Assembly: GCA_032622095.1 (NCBI GenBank)
Contig: CP136066.1
Location: 232,752,961 to 232,816,960 of the forward strand
Direction: 5' to 3'
From: Siphonodentalium dalli
Lineage: Eukaryota > Mollusca > Scaphopoda > Gadilida > Siphonodentaliidae
DNA: 64,000 nt
Shown here one piece after another: positions 15,639 to 29,900 of the stretch (the first letter of the stretch is position 1; the number at the start of each line of letters is the position of its first letter). Position numbers and translations under genes: made by a program. The notes under the pieces were generated by a model. That model was not told the origin of the DNA, made no database searches, and saw only the letters and a program-made list of their open reading frames with translations.

Positions 15639-15998
15639 AGATATGTGCGAATCGCGGCACCCGTATGCCTTCGCGTGTACCAAATATATGGGTACGGACA
15701 TTTTCTGCAGATTATACTCGTAAATGCACCGCCGATTTTCCAAATTTTCCAGAGTCGGAGCTCTTTTTGGAATGCCATAACTATTTGCTTATTCGCCAAC
15801 AATAAGGCAATGTTTGTTTCAAACGATTCCTATAAACCGAAACAAAGAAAATATCATGGAAATACTTGAGATATGTGCGAATCGCGACGCCCGAATGCCT
15901 TCGCATGTACCAAATATCTGGGTACGGACATTTTCTGCAGATTATACTCGTAAATGCACAGCCGAATTTCCAAATTTTCCAGAGTCGGAGCTCTCTTC
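15639..15998 (+). repeat. Spacer between the two satellite arms, ending at the orientation switch
   Basis: These 360 bp of forward-oriented satellite lie between the mirror-image arms. The forward array stops inside a monomer at GAGCTCTCTTC (15998). The next base begins the reverse complement of an ACTTGAGATATG-type position (AAGTGTTTCCATTATG). The junction has no inserted sequence and I see no clear microhomology longer than two or three bases. Confidence 0.85.
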
Positions 15999-18900
15999 AA
16001 GTGTTTCCATTATGTTTTCTTTGTATCGGTTTATAGCAATCGTTTGAAACAAACATTGCCTTATTGTTGGCGAATAAGCAAATAATTATGGCGTTCCGAA
16101 AATAGCTTCGACTCTGGAAAATTTGGAAATTCGGCTATGCATTTACGAGTATAATCTGCAGAAAATGACCGTAACCAGATATTTGGTACATGCGAACAGC
16201 ATACGGGCATCGCGATTCGCACATATCTCAAGTATTTCCATTATATTTTCTTTGTTTCGGTTTATAGCTATCGTTTGAAACAAACATTGCCTTATTATTG
16301 GCGAATAAGCAAATAATTATGGCGTTCCGAAAAGAGCTCCGGCTCTGGAAAATTAGGAAAATCGGCTGTGCATTTACGAGTATAATCTGCAGAAAATATC
16401 CGTACCCAGATATTTGGTACATGCGAAGGCATACGGGTGCTGCGATTCTCACATATCTCAAGTATTTCAATTAAATTTTCTTTGTATCGGGTTATAGCAA
16501 TCGTTTGAAACAAACATTGCCTTATTGTTGGCGAATAAGCAAATACTTATGGCGTTCCGAAAAGAGCTCCGACTCTGGAAAATTTGGTAATACGGCTCTG
16601 CATTTACGAGTATAATCTGCAGAAATTGACCGTAACCAGATATTTGGTACACGCGAAGGCATACGGGTGCCGCGATTCGCAGTTATCTCAAGTTTTTCCA
16701 TTATATTTTCTTTGTTTCGGTTTATGGCAATCGTTTGAAACAAACATTGCCTTATTATTGGCGAATAAGCAAATAATTATGGCGTTCCGAAAAGAGCTCC
16801 GACTCTGGAAAATTTGGAAATTCGGCTGTGCATTTACGAGTATAATCTGCAGAAAATGTCCGTACCCAGATATTTGGTACACGCGAAGGCATACGGGCGT
16901 CGCGATTCGCACATATCTCAAGTATTTCCATGATATTTTCTTTGTTTCGGTTTATAGCAATCGTTTGAAACAAACATTGCCTTATTGTTGGCGAATAAGC
17001 AAATAATTATGGCGTTCCGAAAAGAGCTCCGACTCTGGAAAATTTGGAAAATCGGCTGTGTATTTACGAGTATAATCTGCAGAAAATGTCCGCACTCATA
17101 TATTTGGTACATGCGAACAACATACGGGCGTCGCCATTCGCAAATATCTCAAGTATTTCCATTATATTTTCTTTGTTTCGGTTTATAGCTATCGTTTGAA
17201 ACAAACATTGCCTTATTATTGGCAAATAAGCAAATAATTATGGCGTTCCGAAAATAGCTTCGACTCTGGAAAATTAGGAAAATCGGCTGTGCATTTACGA
17301 GTATAATCTGCAGAAAATATCCGTACCCAGATATTTGGTATATGCGAAGGCATACGGGTGCTTCGATTCTCACATATCTCAAGTATTTCCATTATATTTT
17401 CTTTGTATCGGGTTATAGCTATCGTTTGAAACAAACATTGCCTTATTGTTGGCGAATAAGCAAATACTTATGGCGTTCCGAAAAGAGCTCCGACTCTGGA
17501 AAATTTGGTAATACGGCTCTGCATTTACGAGTATAATCTGCAGAAATTGACCGTAACCAGATATTTGGTACACGCGAAGGCATACGGTGCCGCGATTCGC
17601 AGATATCTCAAGTTTTTCCATTATATTTTCTTTGTTTCGGTTTATGGCAATCGTTTGAAACAAACATTGCCTTATTATTGGCGAATAAGCAAATAATTAT
17701 GGCGTTCCGAAAAGAGCTCCGACTCTGGAAAATTTGGAAATTCGGCTGTGCATTTACGAGTATAATCTGCAGAAAATGTCCGTACCCAGATATTTGGTAC
17801 ATGCGAAGGTATACGGGCGTCGCGATTTGCACATATCTCAAGAATTTCCATTATATTTTCATTGTTTCGGTTTATAGCTATCGTTTGAAACAAACATTGC
17901 CTTATTGTTGGCGAATAAGCAAATAATTATGGCGTTCCGAAAATAGCTTCGACTCTGGAAAATTTGGAAATTCGGCTGTGCAATTACGAGTATAATCTGC
18001 GGAAAATGACCGTAACCAGATATTTGGTACAAACGAAGGCATTCGGGCGTCGCGATTCGCACATATCTCAAGTATTTCCATGATATTTTCTTTGTTTCGG
18101 TTTATAGGAATAGTTTGAAACAAACATTGCCTTATTGTTGGCGAATAAGCAAATAGTTATGGCATTCCGAAAAGAGCTCCGACTCTGGAAAATTTGGAAA
18201 ATCGGCGGTGCATTTACGAGTATAATCTGCAGAAAATGTCCGTACCCATATATTTGGTACACGCGAATGCATACGGGTGCCATGATTCGCACATATCTCA
18301 AGTGTTTCCATTATGTTTTCTTTGTATCGGTTTATAGCAATCGTTTGAAACAAACATTGCCTTATTGTTGGCGAATAAGCAAATAATTATGGCGTTCCGA
18401 AAATAGCTTCGACTCTGGAAAATTTGGAAATTCGGCTGTGCATTTACGAGTATAATCTGCAGAAAATGACCGTAACCAGATATTTGGTACAAACGAAGGC
18501 ATTCGGGCGTCGCGATTCGCACATATCTCAAGTATTTCCATGATATTTTCTTTGTTTCGGTTTATAGGAATCGTTTGAAACAAACATTGCCTTATTGTTG
18601 GCGAATAAGCAAATAGTTATGGCATTCCGAAAAGAGCTCCGACTCTGGAAAATTTGGAAAATCGGCGGTGCATTTACGAGTATAATCTGCAGAAAATGTC
18701 CGTACCCATATATTTGGTACACGCGAAGGCATACGGGTGCCGCGATTCGCACATATCTCAAGTGTTTCCATTATGTTTTCTTTGTATCGGTTTATAGCAA
18801 TCGTTTGAAACAAACATTGCCTTATTGTTGGCGAATAAGCAAATAATTATGGCGTTCCGAAAATAGCTTCGACTCTGGAAAATTTGGAAATTCGGCTATG

Positions 18901-21616
18901 CATTTACGAGTATAATCTGCAGAAAATGACCGTAACCAGATATTTGGTACATGCGAACAGCATACGGGCATCGCGATTCGCACATATCTCAAGTATTTCC
19001 ATTATATTTTCTTTGTTTCGGTTTATAGCTATCGTTTGAAACAAACATTGCCTTATTATTGGCGAATAAGCAAATAATTATGGCGTTCCGAAAAGAGCTC
19101 CGGCCCTGGAAAATTAGGAAAATCGGCTGTGCATTTACGAGTATAATCTGCAGAAAATATCCGTACCCAGATATTTGGTACATGCGAAGGCATACGGGTG
19201 CTGCGATTCTCACATATCTCAAGTATTTCAATTAAATTTTCTTTGTATCGGGTTATAGCAATCGTTTGAAACAAACATTGCCTTATTGTTGGCGAATAAG
19301 CAAATAATTATGGCGTTCCGAAAAGAGCTCCGACTCTGGAAAATTTGGAAATTCGGCTGTGCATTTACGAGTATAATCTGCAGAAAATGTCCGTACCCAG
19401 ATATTTGGTACATGCGAAGGCATACGGGCGTCGCGATTCGCACATATCTCAAGTATTTCCATGATATTTTCTTTGTTTCGGTTTATAGCAATCGTTTGAA
19501 ACAAACATTGCCTTATTGTTGGCGAATAAGCAAATAATTATGGCGTTCCGAAAAGAGCTCCGACTCTGGAAAATTTGGAAAATCGGCTGTGTATTTACGA
19601 GTATAATCTGCAGAAAATGTCCGCACTCATATATTTGGTACATGCGAACAACATACGGGCGTCGCCATTCGCAAATATCTCAAGTATTTCCATTATATTT
19701 TCTTTGTTTCGGTTTATAGCTATCGTTTGAAACAAACATTGCCTTATTATTGGCAAATAAGCAAATAATTATGGCGTTCCGAAAATAGCTTCGACTCTGG
19801 AAAATTAGGAAAATCGGCTGTGTATTTACGAGTATAATCTGCAGAAAATATCCGTACCCAGATATTTGGTATATGCGAAGGCATACGGGTGCTTCGATTC
19901 TCACATATCTCAAGTATTTCCATTATATTTTCTTTGTATCGGGTTATAGCTATCGTTTGAAACAAACATTGCCTTATTGTTGGCGAATAAGCAAATACTT
20001 ATGGCGTTCCGAAAAGAGCTCCGACTCTGGAAAATTTGGTAATACGGCTCTGCATTTACGAGTATAATCTGCAGAAATTGACCGTAACCAGATATTTGGT
20101 ACACGCGAAGGCATACGGTGCCGCGATTCGCAGATATCTCAAGTTTTTCCATTATATTTTCTTTGTTTCGGTTTATGGCAATCGTTTGAAACAAACATTG
20201 CCTTATTATTGGCGAATAAGCAAATAATTATGGCGTTCCGAAAAGAGCTCCGACTTTGGAAAATCAGGAAAATCGGCTGTGCATTTACGAGTATAATCTG
20301 CAGAAAATGTCCGTACCCAGATATTTGGTACATGCGAAGGCATACGGGTGCTGCGATTCGCACATATCTCAAGTTTTTCCATTATATTTTCTTTGTTTCG
20401 GTTTATGGCAATCGTTTGAAACAAACATTGCCTTATTATTGGCGAATAAGCAAATAATTATGGCGTTCCGAAGAGAGCTCCGACTCTGGAAAATTTGGAA
20501 ATTCGGCTGTGCATTTACGAGTATAATCTGCAGAAAATGTCCGTACCCAGATATTTGGTACATGCGAAGGTATACGGGCGTCGCGATTCGCACATATCTC
20601 AAGAATTTCCATTATATTTTCTTTGTTTCGGTTTATAGCTATCGTTTGAAACAAACATTGCCTTATTGTTGGCGAATAAGCAAATACTTATGGCGTTCCG
20701 AAAATAGCTTCGACTCTGGAAAATTTGGAAATTCGGCTGTGCATTTACGAGTATAATCTGCAGAAAATGACCGTAACCAGATATTTGGTACAAGCGAAGG
20801 CATTCGGGCGTCGCGATTCGCACATATCTCAAGTATTTCCATGATATTTTCTTTGTTTCGGTTTATAGGAATCGTTTGAAACAAACATTGCCTTATTGTT
20901 GGCGAATAAGCAAATAATTATGGCATTCCGAAAAGAGCTCCGACTCTGGAAAATTTGGAAAATCGGCGGTGCATTTACGAGTATAATCTGCAGAAAATGT
21001 CCGTACCCATATATTTGGTACACGCGAAGGCATACGGGTGCCGCGATTCGCAGATATCTGAAGTGTTTCCATTATGTTTTCTTTGTATCGGTTTATAGCA
21101 ATCGTTTGAAACAAACATTGCCTTATTGTTGGCGAATAAGCAAATAATTATGGCGTTCCGAAAATAGCTTCGACTCTGGAAAATTTGGAAATTCGGCTAT
21201 GCATTTACGAGTATAATCTGCAGAAAATGTCCGTACCCAGATATTTGGTACATGCGAAGGCATACGGGCGTCGCGATTCGCACATATCTCAAGTATTTCC
21301 ATGATATTTTCTTTGTTTCGGTTTATAGCAATCGTTTGAAACAAACATTGCCTTATTGTTGGCGATTAAGCAAATAATTATGGCGTTCCGAAAAGAGCTC
21401 CGACTCTGGAAAATTTGGAAAATCGGCTGTGTATTTACGAGTATAATCTGCAGAAAATGTCCGCACTCATATATTTGGTACATGCGAACAACATACGGGC
21501 GTCGCCATTCGCAAATATCTCAAGTATTTCCATTATATTTTCTTTGTTTCGGTTTATAGCTATCGTTTGAAACAAACATTGCCTTATTATTGGCAAATAA
21601 GCAAATAATTATGGCG
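15999..21616 (-). repeat. 230-bp tandem satellite array, reverse orientation (right arm)
   Basis: About 24 monomers of the same satellite are read on the minus strand, with CTGCAG retained in each. The order of variant monomers mirrors 10.0-15.6 kb of the left arm. The array is cut by the run of N in mid-monomer (ATGGCG then N), so its true extent is unknown. Confidence 0.96.
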
Positions 21617-21716
21617 NNNNNNNNNNNNNNNNNNNNNNNNNNNNNNNNNNNNNNNNNNNNNNNNNNNNNNNNNNNNNNNNNNNNNNNNNNNNNNNNNNNN
21701 NNNNNNNNNNNNNNNN
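21617..21716. other. Assembly gap of exactly 100 N
   Basis: A run of 100 N separates the 230-bp satellite from the unrelated 23-bp minisatellite. The round number is the usual placeholder for a scaffold join of unknown size, so adjacency of the two arrays is not shown by sequence. Confidence 0.99.
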
Positions 21717-23965
21717 GGTTTACCAGAGTATTTTACCAAGGTTTACCAGAGTGTTTTACCATGGTTTACCAGTGTTTTACCATTGTTTACCAGAGTGTTT
21801 TACCAGAGTGTTTTACCATGGTTTACCGGAGTGTTTGACCATGGTTTACCAGAGTGTTTACCATGGTTTACCAAAGTGTTTTACCAAGGTTTATCAGAGC
21901 GTTTTACCATGGTTTACAAGAGTGTTTTACCAGAGTGTTTTACCATGGTTTACCGGAGTGATTTACCGTGGTTTACCAGAGTGTTTTACCAACTTTTACC
22001 AGAGTGTTTTTACCATGATTTACCAGAGTTTTTTACCATGGTTTACCGGAGTGTTTTACCAACTTTTACCAGAGTGTTTTACCATGGTTTACCAGAGTTT
22101 TTTACCGTGGTTTACCAGCGTGTTTTACCATGGTTTACCAGAGTGTTTTACCGTGGTTTACCAGAGTGTTTTACCATGGTTTACCAGAGTGTTTTACCGT
22201 GGTTTACCAGAGGGTGTTACCATGGTTTACCATAGTGTTTTACCATGGTTTACCAGAGTGTTTTACCGTGGTTTACCATAGTATTTTACCATGGTTTACC
22301 AGAGTGTTTTACCACGGTTTACCAGAGTGTCTTACCATGTTTTATCAGAGTGTTTTACCATGGTTTACCAGAGTGTTTTACCATGGTTTACCAGAGGGTT
22401 TTATCATGGTTTACCAGAGTGTCTTACCATGTTTTATCAGATGTTTTACCATGGTTTACCAGAGTGTTTTATCATGGTTTATCAGAATGTTTTACCATGG
22501 TTTACCGGACGGTTTTACCATGGTTTACCAGAGTGTTTTACCACGGTTTACCAGAGTGTTTTACCATGTTTTATCAGAGTGTTTTACCATGGTTTACCAG
22601 AGGGTTTTACCATGGTTTACCAGAGGGTTTTATCATGGTTTACCAGAGTGTCTTACCATGTTTTATCAGAGTGTTTTACCATGGTTTACCAGAGTGTTTT
22701 ATCATGGTTTATCAGAGTGTTTTACCATGTTTTACCAGAGTGTTTTATCATGGTTTACCAGAGGGTTTTATCATGGTTTATCAGAGTGTTTTACCATGGT
22801 TTACCAGAGTGTTTTACCATGGTTTACCAGAGGGTTTTATCATGGTTTACCAGAGTGTCTTACCATGTTTTATCAGAGTGTTTTACCATGGTTTACCAGA
22901 GTGTTTTATCATGGTTTATCAGAGTGTTTTACCATGTTTTACCAGAGTGTTTTATCATGGTTTAACCAGAGGGTTTTATCATGGTTTATCAGAGTGTTTT
23001 ACCATGGTTTACCAGAGTGTTTTATCATGGTTTATCAGAGTGTCTTACCATGTTTTACCAGAGTGTTTTATCATGGTTTACCAGAGGGTTTTATCATGGT
23101 TTATCAGAGTGTTTTACCATGGTTTACCAGAGTGTTTTATCTTGGTTTACCAGCGTTTGTTACCATGGTTTACCAGTGTTTTACCATCGTTTACCGGAGT
23201 GTTTTACCATGGTTTACCAGAATGTTTACCACGGTTTACCAGAGTGATGTACCATGGTTTACCAGAGTGTTTTACTTTGGTTTACCAGAATATTTTACCA
23301 TGGTTTACCAGAGAGTTTTACCATGGTTTTACCAGAGGGTTTTACCATGGTTTACCTGAGTGTTTTACCATGGTTTACCTGAGTGTTTTACCATGGTTAC
23401 CAGAGTGTTTTACCATGGTTTACCAGAGTGTTTTACCATGGTTTACCAGAATATTTTACCATGGTTTACCAGAGGGTTTTACCATGGTTTACCAGAGGGT
23501 TTTACCGTGGTTTACAATAACGTTTTACCATGGTTTACCGAGTGTTTTACCATGGTTTACCAGAGTGTTTTACCCTGGTTTACCGGAGTGTTTTACCATG
23601 GTTTACCAGAGTGTTTTATCGTGGTTTATCAGAGTGTTTTACCACGGTTTACCAGAGTGTTTTACCGTGGTTTACCGGAGTGTTTTAACATATTTTACCA
23701 GTGTGTTTTACCATGGTTTATCAGAGTGTTTTACCTTGGTTTACCAGAGGGTTTGACCATGGTTTACCAGAGTGTTTTATGATGGTTTACCTGAGGGTTT
23801 TACCGTGGTTTACCAGAGTATTTTACCATGGTTTACCATAGTGTTTTACCATGGTTTATCAGCGTGTTTTACCATGGTTTACCAGAGTGTTTTACCATGG
23901 TTTACCTGAGTGTTTTACCATGGTTTACCTGAGGGTTTTACCATGGTTTACCTGAGGGTTTTACC

Positions 23966-26900
23966 GTGGTTTACCAGAGTGTTTTACCGTGGTTTACCAG
24001 AGTGTTTTACTTTGGTTTACCAGAATATTTTACCAAGGTTTACCGGAGGGTTTTATTATGGTTTACAATAGGTTTTACCGTGATTTACCATACTGTTTTA
24101 CCATGGTTTATCATAGTTTTTACCATGTTTTATCAGATTGTTTTACCATGGTTTACCAGAGTGATTTACCATGGTTTGCCAGAGAGTTTTACCATGGTTT
24201 ACCAGAGTTTTTACCATGGTTTACCAGAGTGTTTGACCATGGTCTACCAGAGTGTTTTACCATGGTTTACCAGAATATTTTACCATGGTTTACCAGAGTG
24301 TTTTACCGTGGTTTACCAGAGGGTTTTATCATGGTTTACCATATTGTTTTACCATGGTTTACCAGAGTGTTTTACCGTGGTTTACCAGAGGGTTTTACCG
24401 TGGTTTACCAGTGTGTTTTATCATGGTTTACCAGAGTGTTTTACCGTGGTTTACCAGAGTGTTTTACCGTGGTTTACCAGAGTGTTTTACCATGGTTTAC
24501 CAGAGTGTTTTGCCGTGGTTTACCAGAGTGTTTTCCCTGGTTTAACAGAGTGTTTTGCCGTGGTTTATCGGAGGGTTTTACCATGGTTTACCAGAGTATT
24601 TTACCATGGTTTACCATAGTGATTTACCATGGTTTACCATTGTGTTTTACCATGGTTTACCAGATTGTTTTACCATGGTTTACCAGAGGGTTTTATCATG
24701 GTTTACCAGAGTGTCTTACCATGTTTTATCAGAGTGTTTTACCATGGTTTACCAGATTGTTTTATCATGGTTTATCAGAGTGTTTTACCATGTTTTACCA
24801 GAGTGTTTTATCATGGTTTACCAGAGGGTTTTATCATGGTTTATCAGAGTGTTTTACCATGGTTTACCAGAGTGTTTTACCATGGTTTACCAGAGGGTTT
24901 TATCTTGGTTTACCAGAGTGTCTTACCATGTTTTATCAGAGTGTTTTACCATGGTTTACCAGAGTGTTTTATCATGGTTTATCAGAGTGTTTTACCATGT
25001 TTTACCAGAGTGTTTTATCATGGTTTACCAGAGGGTTTTATCATGGTTTATCAGAGTGTTTTACCATGGTTTACCAGAGTGTTTTATCATGGTTTATCAG
25101 AGTGTCTTACCATGTTTTACCAGAGTGTTTTATCATGGTTTACCAGAGGGTTTTATCATGGTTTATCAGAGTGTTTTACCATGGTTTACCAGAGTGTTTT
25201 ATCTTGGTTTACCAGCGTTTGTTACCATGGTTTACCAGTGTTTTACCATCGTTTACCGGAGTGTTTTACCATGGTTTACCAGAATGTTTACCACGGTTTA
25301 CCAGAGTGATGTACCATGGTTTACCAGAGTGTTTTACTTTGGTTTACCAGAATATTTTACCATGGTTTACCAGAGAGTTTTACCATGGTTTACCAGAGGG
25401 TTTTACCATGGTTTACCTGAGTGTTTTACCATGGTTTACCTGAGTGTTTTACCATGGTTACCAGAGTGTTTTACCATGGTTTACCAGAGTGTTTTACCAT
25501 GGTTTACCAGAATATTTTACCATGGTTTACCAGAGGGTTTTACCATGGTTTACCAGAGGGTTTTACCGTGGTTTACAATAACGTTTTACCATGGTTTACC
25601 GAGTGTTTTACCATGGTTTACCAGAGTGTTTTACCCTGGTTTACCGGAGTGTTTTACCATGGTTTACCAGAGTGTTTTATCGTGGTTTATCAGAGTGTTT
25701 TACCACGGTTTACCAGAGTGTTTTACCGTGGTTTACCGGAGTGTTTTACCATATTTTACCAGTGTGTTTTACCATGGTTTATCAGAGTGTTTTACCATGG
25801 TTTATCAGCGTGTTTTACCATGGTTTACCAGAGTGTTTTACCATGGTTTACCTGAGTGTTTTACCATGGTTTACCTGAGGGTTTTACCATGGTTTACCTG
25901 AGGGTTTTACCGTGGTTTACCAGAGTGTTTTACCGTGGTTTACCAGAGTGTTTTACTTTGGTTTACCAGAATATTTTACCAAGGTTTACCGGAGGGTTTT
26001 ATTATGGTTTACAATAGGTTTTACCGTGGTTTACCAGACTGTTTTACCATGGTTTATCATAGTTTTTACCATGTTTTATCAGATTGTTTTACCATGGTTT
26101 ACCAGAGTGATTTACCATGGTTTGCCAGAGAGTTTTACCATGGTTTACCAGAGTTTTTACCATGGTTTACCAGAGTGTTTGACCATGGTCTACCAGAGTG
26201 TTTTACCATGGTTTACCAGAATATTTTACCATGGTTTACCAGAGTGTTTTACCGTGGTTTACCAGAGGGTTTTATCATGGTTTACCATATTGTTTTACCA
26301 TGGTTTACCAGAGTGTTTTACCGTGGTTTACCAGAGGGTTTTACCGTGGTTTACCAGTGTGTTTTATCATGGTTTACCAGAGTGTTTTACCGTGGTTTAC
26401 CAGAGTGTTTTACCGTGGTTTACCAGAGTGTTTTACCATGGTTTACCAGAGTGTTTTGCCGTGGTTTACCAGAGTGTTTTCCCTGGTTTAACAGAGTGTT
26501 TTGCCGTGGTTTATCGGAGGGTTTTACCATGGTTTACCAGAGTATTTTACCATGGTTTACCATAGTGATTTACCATGGTTTACCATTGTGTTTTACCATC
26601 GTTTACCAGAGTGTTTTACCATCGTGTACCAGAGTGATTTACCACGGTTTACCAGAGTGTTTTACCATAGTTTACCATTGTGATTTACCATGGTTTACCA
26701 GTTTGTTTTACCATGGTTTACCATAGTGATTTACCATGGTTTACCAAAGTGTTTTACCAAGGTTTATCAGAGCGTTTTACCATGGTTTACCAGAGTGTTT
26801 TACCAGAGTGTTTTACCATGGTTTACCGGAGTGTTTTACCGTGGTTTACCAGAGTGTTTTACCAACTTTTACCAGAGTGTTTTACCATGGTTTACCAGAG

Positions 26901-29900
26901 TTTTTTACCATGGTTTACCGGAGTGTTTTACCAACTTTTACCAGAGTGTTTTACCATGGTTTACCAGAGTTTTTTACCGTGGTTTACCAGCGTGTTTTAC
27001 CATGGTTTACCATAGTGTTTTACCGTGGTTTACCAGAGTGTTTTACCATGGTTTACCAGAGTGTTTTACCGTGGTTTACCAGAGGGTGTTACCATGGTTT
27101 ACCATAGTGTTTTACCATGGTTTACCAGAGTGTTTTACCGTGGTTTACCATAGTATTTTACCATGGTTTACCAGAGTGTTTTACCACGGTTTACCAGAGT
27201 GTCTTACCATGTTTTATCAGAGTGTTTTACCATGGTTTACCAGAGTGTTTACCATGGTTTACCAGAGGGTTTTATCATGGTTTACCAGAGTGTCTTACCA
27301 TGTTTTATCAGATGTTTTACCATGGTTTACCAGAGTGTTTTATCATGGTTTATCAGAATGTTTTACCATGGTTAACCGGACGGTTTTACCATGGTTTACC
27401 AGAGTGTTTTACCACGGTTTACCAGAGTGTTTTACCATGTTTTATCAGAGTGTTTTACCATGGTTTACCAGAGGGTTTTACCATGGTTTACCAGAGGGTT
27501 TTATCATGGTTTACCAGAGTGTCTTACCATGTTTTATCAGAGTGTTTTACCATGGTTTACCAGAGTGTTTTATCATGGTTTATCAGAGTGTTTTACCATG
27601 TTTTACCAGAGTGTTTTATCATGGTTTACCAGAGGGTTTTATGATGGTTTATCAGAGTGTTTTACCATGGTTTACCAGAGTGTTTTACCATGGTTTACCA
27701 GAGGGTTTTATCATGGTTTACCAGAGTGTCTTACCATGTTTTATCAGAGTGTTTTACCATGGTTTACCAGAGTGTTTTATCATGGTTTATCAGAGTGTTT
27801 TACCATGTTTTACCAGAGTGTTTTATCATGGTTTACCAGAGGGTTTTATCATGGTTTATCAGAGTGTTTTACCATGGTTTACCAGAGTGTTTTATCATGG
27901 TTTATCAGAGTGTCTTACCATGTTTTACCAGAGTGTTTTATCATGGTTTACCAGAGGGTTTTATCATGGTTTATCAGAGTGTTTTACCATGGTTTACCAG
28001 AGTGTTTTATCTTGGTTTACCAGCGTTTGTTACCATGGTTTACCAGTGTTTTACCATCGTTTACCGGAGTGTTTTACCATGGTTTACCAGAATGTTTACC
28101 ACGGTTTACCAGAGTGATGTACCATGGTTTACCAGAGTGTTTTACTTTGGTTTACCAGAATATTTTACCATGGTTTACCAGAGAGTTTTACCATGGTTTA
28201 CCAGAGGGTTTTACCATGGTTTACCTGAGTGTTTTACCATGGTTTACCTGAGTGTTTTACCATGGTTACCAGAGTGTTTTACCATGGTTTACCAGAGTGT
28301 TTTACCATGGTTTACCAGAATATTTTACCATGGTTTACCAGAGGGTTTTACCATGGTTTACCAGAGGGTTTTACCGTGGTTTACAATAACGTTTTACCAT
28401 GGTTTACCGAGTGTTTTACCATGGTTTACCAGAGTGTTTTACCCTGGTTTACCGGAGTGTTTTACCATGGTTTACCAGAGTGTTTTATCGTGGTTTATCA
28501 GAGTGTTTTACCACGGTTTACCAGAGTGTTTTACCGTGGTTTACCGGAGTGTTTTACCATATTTTACCAGTGTGTTTTACCATGGTTTATCAGAGTGTTT
28601 TACCTTGGTTTACCAGAGGGATTGACCATGGTTTACCAGAGTGTTTTATGATGGTTTACCTGAGGGTTTTACCGTGGTTTACCAGAGTATTTTACCATGG
28701 TTTACCATAGTGTTTTACCATGGTTTATCAGCGTGTTTTACCATGGTTTACCAGAGTGTTTTACCATGGTTTACCTGAGTGTTTTACCATGGTTTACCTG
28801 AGGGTTTTACCATGGTTTACCTGAGGGTTTTACCGTGGTTTACCAGAGTGTTTTACCGTGGTTTACCAGAGTGTTTTACTTTGGTTTACCAGAATATTTT
28901 ACCAAGGTTTACCGGAGGGTTTTATTATGGTTTACAATAGGGTTTTACCGTGGTTTACCAGACTGTTTTACCATGGTTTATCATAGTTTTTACCATGTTT
29001 TATCAGATTGTTTTACCATGGTTTACCAGAGTGATTTACCATGGTTTGCCAGAGAGTTTTACCATGGTTTACCAGAGTTTTTACCATGGTTTACCAGAGT
29101 GTTTGACCATGGTCTACCAGAGTGTTTTACCATGGTTTACCAGAATATTTTACCATGGTTTACCAGAGTGTTTTACCGTGGTTTACCAGAGGGTTTTATC
29201 ATGGTTTACCATATTGTTTAACCATGGTTTACCAGAGTGTTTTACCGTGGTTTACCAGAGTGTTTTATCATGGTTTACCAGAGTGTTTTACCGTGGTTTA
29301 CCAGAGTGTTTTACCGTGGTTTACCAGAGTGTTTTACCATGGTTTACCAGAGTGTTTTGCCGTGGTTTACCAGAGTGTTTTCCCTGGTTTAACAGAGTGT
29401 TTTGCCGTGGTTTATCGGAGGGTTTTACCATGGTTTACCAGAGTATTTTACCATGGTTTACCATATTGATTTACCATGGTTTACCAGTGTGTTTTACCAT
29501 GGTTTACCAGAGTGTTTTACCATCGTTTACCAGAGTAATTTACCACGGTTTACCAGAGTGTTTTACCATGGTTTACCATTGTGATTTACCATGGTTTACC
29601 AGTTTGTTTTACCATGGTTTACCATAGTGATTTACCATGGTTTACCAGTGTGTTTTACCATGGTTTACCAGAATATTTTACCATGGTTTACCAGAGGGTT
29701 TTACCATGGTTTACCAGAGGGTTTTACCGTGGTTTACAATAACGTTTTACCATGGTTTACCGAGTGTTTTACCATGGTTTACCAGAGTGTTTTACCCTGG
29801 TTTACCGGAGTGTTTTACCATGGTTTACCAGAGTGTTTTATCGTGGTTTATCAGAGTGTTTTACCACAGTTTACCAGAGTGTTTTACCGTGGTTTACCGG

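Larger units (their letters stand above)
1..15998 (+). repeat. 230-bp tandem satellite array, forward orientation
   Basis: About 70 head-to-tail monomers of 230 bp; for example GGCAATGTTTG recurs at 1562, 1792 and 2022. Each monomer has one PstI site (TTCTGCAGATTATACTCG) and most have a SacI site (GAGCTC). It also has an imperfect dyad, GCAATGTTTG-TTT-CAAACGATTGC. Monomers differ by point changes that define subtypes, such as GCCAACAATAAGG versus GCCAATAATAAGG, and ATGCCTTCGC versus ATGCTGTTCGC (+1 base). Overlapping open frames of 60-140 codons occur on both strands, but most of those I checked begin with TTG rather than ATG. They share the monomer between frames, and 230 is not a multiple of 3, so I treat them as non-coding. 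This is typical satellite DNA, plausibly (peri)centromeric or subtelomeric; the location is inference. The array starts before the window. Confidence 0.97.

Noticed and set aside
1-21616. Many overlapping 60-140 codon open frames in the 230-bp satellite on both strands, some of them repeated dozens of times
   Set aside because: Most of those checked start at TTG, they overlap in different frames and strands of the same monomer, and they arise from a tandem unit whose length is not a multiple of 3. No domain is recognisable.
1-21616. CENP-B box-like motif in the satellite (CCCGTATGCCTTCGC)
   Set aside because: The reverse-complement box needs CCCG, two bases, T, four bases, then CGAA. Here TCGC stands in place of CGAA, so the core fails.
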